Positions 12,865-14,771 of a DNA stretch of 14,771 bases are shown here, piece after piece; position 1 is the first letter of the stretch, and the number at the start of each line of letters is the position of its first letter. The notes below the pieces were generated by a model that was not told the DNA's origin, did no database searches, and saw nothing but the letters and a program-made list of their open reading frames with translations. Source of the stretch: Candidatus Brocadiaceae bacterium (GTDB taxonomy: Bacteria > Planctomycetota > Brocadiia > SM23-32); the NCBI GenBank assembly GCA_003567495.1, contig PWZK01000216.1, forward strand, positions 1-14,771, given 5' to 3'. A program made the translations under genes and the position numbers.

Positions 12865-14771
12865 TTCTTCCTCCGTCTCTCAGCTCCCACAGATAATCAT
12901 TGACAAGAATGCTCCTGGCTTTGGCTCCGTCTTTATACATGGAACCGCCCGCATGAAAATCAACATCTTTTTGCAAAGCTGGCAACCCCGCCCAGCCGAT
13001 CAACAGGCTGTCATAATTTTCAGTTGAAAGTGTCACGCCTTCAAACATTCCGTACATGCACTGCACCTTCCCGACATCCCAACCGCCCAAATCCCGGTCG
13101 AAGGAAACGGCCTCGCTGAACATCCAGCGCATGTCGGTCACGGCTGACACGTCCCATCGGCCTATCTCCCGGTTAAAAGACAGGGCGCGGAAGAACATAT
13201 TGTCCATTTTTTCCACCGCGGCGGTATCCCAGCCGCTTATATCCTGATTGAAAGAAGATGCATTTGCAAACATGGACCCCATATCCGTAACGCTGCCCGT
13301 ATCCCACTTGCCTATATCCCGGTCGAAAGCGGCGGCATTGTTAAATAACGAACGCATCCCCCTCACACCGGATACGTCCCATCGGCCGATATCCCCGTTA
13401 AAAGACCGGGCGCGGAAGAACATGTAGTCCATTTTCTCCACCGCGGCGGTATTCCAGCCGCTTATATCCTGATTGAAAGAGAAGGCACTTGTAAACATCG
13501 AGCTCATGTCCGTTACGCCGCCCGTATCCCAGTCGCCTACAGAGCGGTCGAACGCGTGCGCATGAAAAAACATCTCCGACATGTCTGTTACCGATGATGT
13601 ATCCCATGCGCCGATATCGCCGTTGAAAACTTCAGCACCGTCGAACATCCCGGACATATCGGTTACCCCGGAGGTATCCCAGTCGTTCAGAGCTCTGTTA
13701 AACTCGGGGGTTCGCGAGAACATCCCGCTCATATTTTTCACATTTGAGACGTCCCATTGCCCTATATCACCGTTGAACGCTTTGGCGCGAGAAAACATGT
13801 TCTTCATGTCCGTAACATTGCCGACGTCCCAGTCGCCTATCTCGCCGTTGAAAAATCGCGCGTCGGCGAACATTTCCGACATATTCGTCACGTTGCTTAC
13901 ATCCCAATCGTTCAAGCACCTGTTGAATGTCCCCGTGTCCCGGAACATGCCGGCCATCTCCACCACCGATGATGTGTCCCACGCGCCGACAGCGCCGTTG
14001 AAAGCTTCGGCCCCGGCGAACATCCCGAACATGTCGGTTACAGCGGAAGTGTCCCAGCCGTTGAGGTGGCGGCTAAACCCGGCGGTCAGAGAGAACATTC
14101 CTCTCATGTTTTCCACACTTGAAACGTCCCAGTCTCCAATATCTCCGTTGAACGCTCTGGCGCGGAAAAACATGTTCTTCATGTTCGTCACATTACTTGA
14201 ATCCCATCGGCTTATCTCCCCGTCAAAAGCCCCTGTAACGGCAAACATCGCAGACATGTCCGTAACATTGCCGACATCCCAATCGCCTATCGCCTGGTTG
14301 AAAAAGTGCGCGCCCGCGAACATTTCCGACATATCTGTCACTCTGCTTACATCCCACTCATTCATGCCGGGCACCTTCGATATCCCGCTTTGCGAGAACG
14401 CACCACTCATATTCGTTGTTCCCTTCAAATCCGGAATGTCGGAAGCCGTGATGTCCAGGTTCCTGGCTCCCCGAAAATAACCGCCTTCGTTTCCAAGCCT
14501 TAAGCCCCCCCACCGGCTGATTTCCTTCAGCTTCAGCACGTCACCTTCCCAGTCGAAACCCCAGCCTTTGATCACTCCTGTAATTCCAATCGTGTAGACG
14601 CCACCCCTTCTGTAGGTGTGAACGGTTTCAGGCTGGTTCCATGACGTGATATGGGACTGCGTCCCGTCCCCCCAATCTACGGTAAAATCATAATCTCCGC
14701 CCTCCACCAGCGGCAGGGCTATCTGCTTCCCGTCGCTGGAACCCCGGCTCAGATTGGTGGTGTCCCAGATA
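12854..14771 (-). CDS. DUF285 (BspA-like) repeat surface protein, 5' partial
   Basis: 638 residues are visible and the gene continues beyond the right edge. A GTG at 14707 could be taken as the start, but the frame stays open to 14771 and reads IWDTTNLSRGSS and GKQIALPLVEGG, which is clearly one continuous domain with what follows; so the 5' end is missing. The N-terminal visible part has the VDWGDGTQ motif and HTYRRGGVYTIGITG of a PKD/Ig-like beta domain. Then come 17 tandem 25-residue repeats (14356 down to 13082) of consensus WDvSnVTdMsgMFagAxxFNgdIGd, the DUF285/PF03382 pattern, plus a divergent 18th. The tail ends LRDGG. Such proteins are cell-surface or secreted and often mediate adhesion. 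The signal peptide lies outside the window, and no LPXTG or recognised sorting domain ends it. It overlaps proC by 11 bp. Confidence 0.88.
   Translation of the reverse strand, partial: IWDTTNLSRGSSDGKQIALPLVEGGDYDFTVDWGDGTQSHITSWNQPETVHTYRRGGVYTIGITGVIKGWGFDWEGDVLKLKEISRWGGLRLGNEGGYFRGARNLDITASDIPDLKGTTNMSGAFSQSGISKVPGMNEWDVSRVTDMSEMFAGAHFFNQAIGDWDVGNVTDMSAMFAVTGAFDGEISRWDSSNVTNMKNMFFRARAFNGDIGDWDVSSVENMRGMFSLTAGFSRHLNGWDTSAVTDMFGMFAGAEAFNGAVGAWDTSSVVEMAGMFRDTGTFNRCLNDWDVSNVTNMSEMFADARFFNGEIGDWDVGNVTDMKNMFSRAKAFNGDIGQWDVSNVKNMSGMFSRTPEFNRALNDWDTSGVTDMSGMFDGAEVFNGDIGAWDTSSVTDMSEMFFHAHAFDRSVGDWDTGGVTDMSSMFTSAFSFNQDISGWNTAAVEKMDYMFFRARSFNGDIGRWDVSGVRGMRSLFNNAAAFDRDIGKWDTGSVTDMGSMFANASSFNQDISGWDTAAVEKMDNMFFRALSFNREIGRWDVSAVTDMRWMFSEAVSFDRDLGGWDVGKVQCMYGMFEGVTLSTENYDSLLIGWAGLPALQKDVDFHAGGSMYKDGAKARSILVNDYLWELRDGGRNDR
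13082..13531 (-). repeat. Recent 225-bp tandem duplication inside DUF285 repeats
   Basis: Repeat units 12-14 (13307-13531) and 15-17 (13082-13306) correspond one to one: units 12 and 15 share the ending SFNQDISG, 13 and 16 share TAAVEKMD with MFFRA, and 14 and 17 share WDVS. The DNA ccaccgcggcggtat occurs at 13213 and again exactly 225 bp away at 13438. Confidence 0.8.
13532..14356 (-). repeat. Tandem 75-bp DUF285 repeats 1-11
   Basis: Eleven exact-length 75-bp units without indels. Units 3-5 resemble units 8-10 at an offset of 375 bp: the DNA around gttgaacgct at 14147 and at 13772 is nearly the same, and so is the following catgttcttcatgt. The array therefore grew in blocks of several units. 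Confidence 0.8.

Noticed and set aside
13581..14480. 299-residue plus-strand open frame opposite the DUF285 repeats
   Set aside because: It merely reads the antisense of the 75-bp repeats; a repeat whose length is a multiple of three keeps all frames open.
14705..14707. GTG start for the DUF285 protein
   Set aside because: The frame remains open to the edge and the upstream residues continue the same domain, so this GTG is an internal valine codon.
12854..14771. CRISPR-like array (75-bp periodicity)
   Set aside because: The period is an in-frame coding repeat translating to DUF285 units without unique spacers.

Overview
The window looks like chromosomal DNA from a Gram-negative-type bacterium, probably an uncultured lineage known from metagenomes. 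It encodes housekeeping enzymes (TsaE, ThiL, ThiC, ProC, QueE, a UbiB-family kinase), an exported lipoprotein and a very large-repeat DUF285/BspA-type surface protein. The intergenic spaces are full of short structured repeats and CAA-rich tracts. The taxon cannot be fixed from this sequence; Omnitrophota or another PVC-related or deep Gram-negative phylum is a guess. No phage, insertion sequence, CRISPR array, tRNA or rRNA was seen.

Layout, left to right. Positions 1-167 hold hairpin repeats. A minus-strand lipoprotein of unknown function (168-839) is followed by about 550 bp without a gene, containing a CAA-rich tract and a two-stem structured element. A minus-strand thiL-tsaE pair (2834 to 1393) has overlapping genes. 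A gene-free stretch of about 830 bp (2835-3662) carries four sizeable hairpins and a good promoter-like sequence. A plus-strand pair encodes a VOC/glyoxalase-fold protein and a compact GH78-like alpha-L-rhamnosidase (3663-5838), with adjoining ends. A 440-bp spacer holds second copies of several structured repeats and a good sigma70-type promoter leading to ubiB (6277-7980). A class V aminotransferase gene (8072-9217) follows.

The most notable gene is a 59-codon ORF at 9325-9504. It encodes a histone-fold protein, a minimal bacterial histone, and has its own promoter, an excellent ribosome binding site and a clear terminator. Next comes queE on the plus strand. The rest of the window is a minus-strand run read from the right edge leftwards: a DUF285 repeat protein (its 5' end lies outside the window), proC (overlapping it by 11 bp) and thiC.

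Functional threads: thiL and thiC both serve thiamine pyrophosphate synthesis but are about 8 kb apart, and no TPP riboswitch was recognised at either. tsaE (t6A37) and queE (queuosine or 7-deazaguanine) are both tRNA-modification genes. The VOC/GH78 pair suggests intracellular catabolism of a rhamnose-containing or related glycoside. The histone gene appears to be an independent transcription unit. The repeats come in at least four families with two copies each in this window. Two families show compensatory base changes in their stems, which suggests that structure, not just sequence, is conserved.
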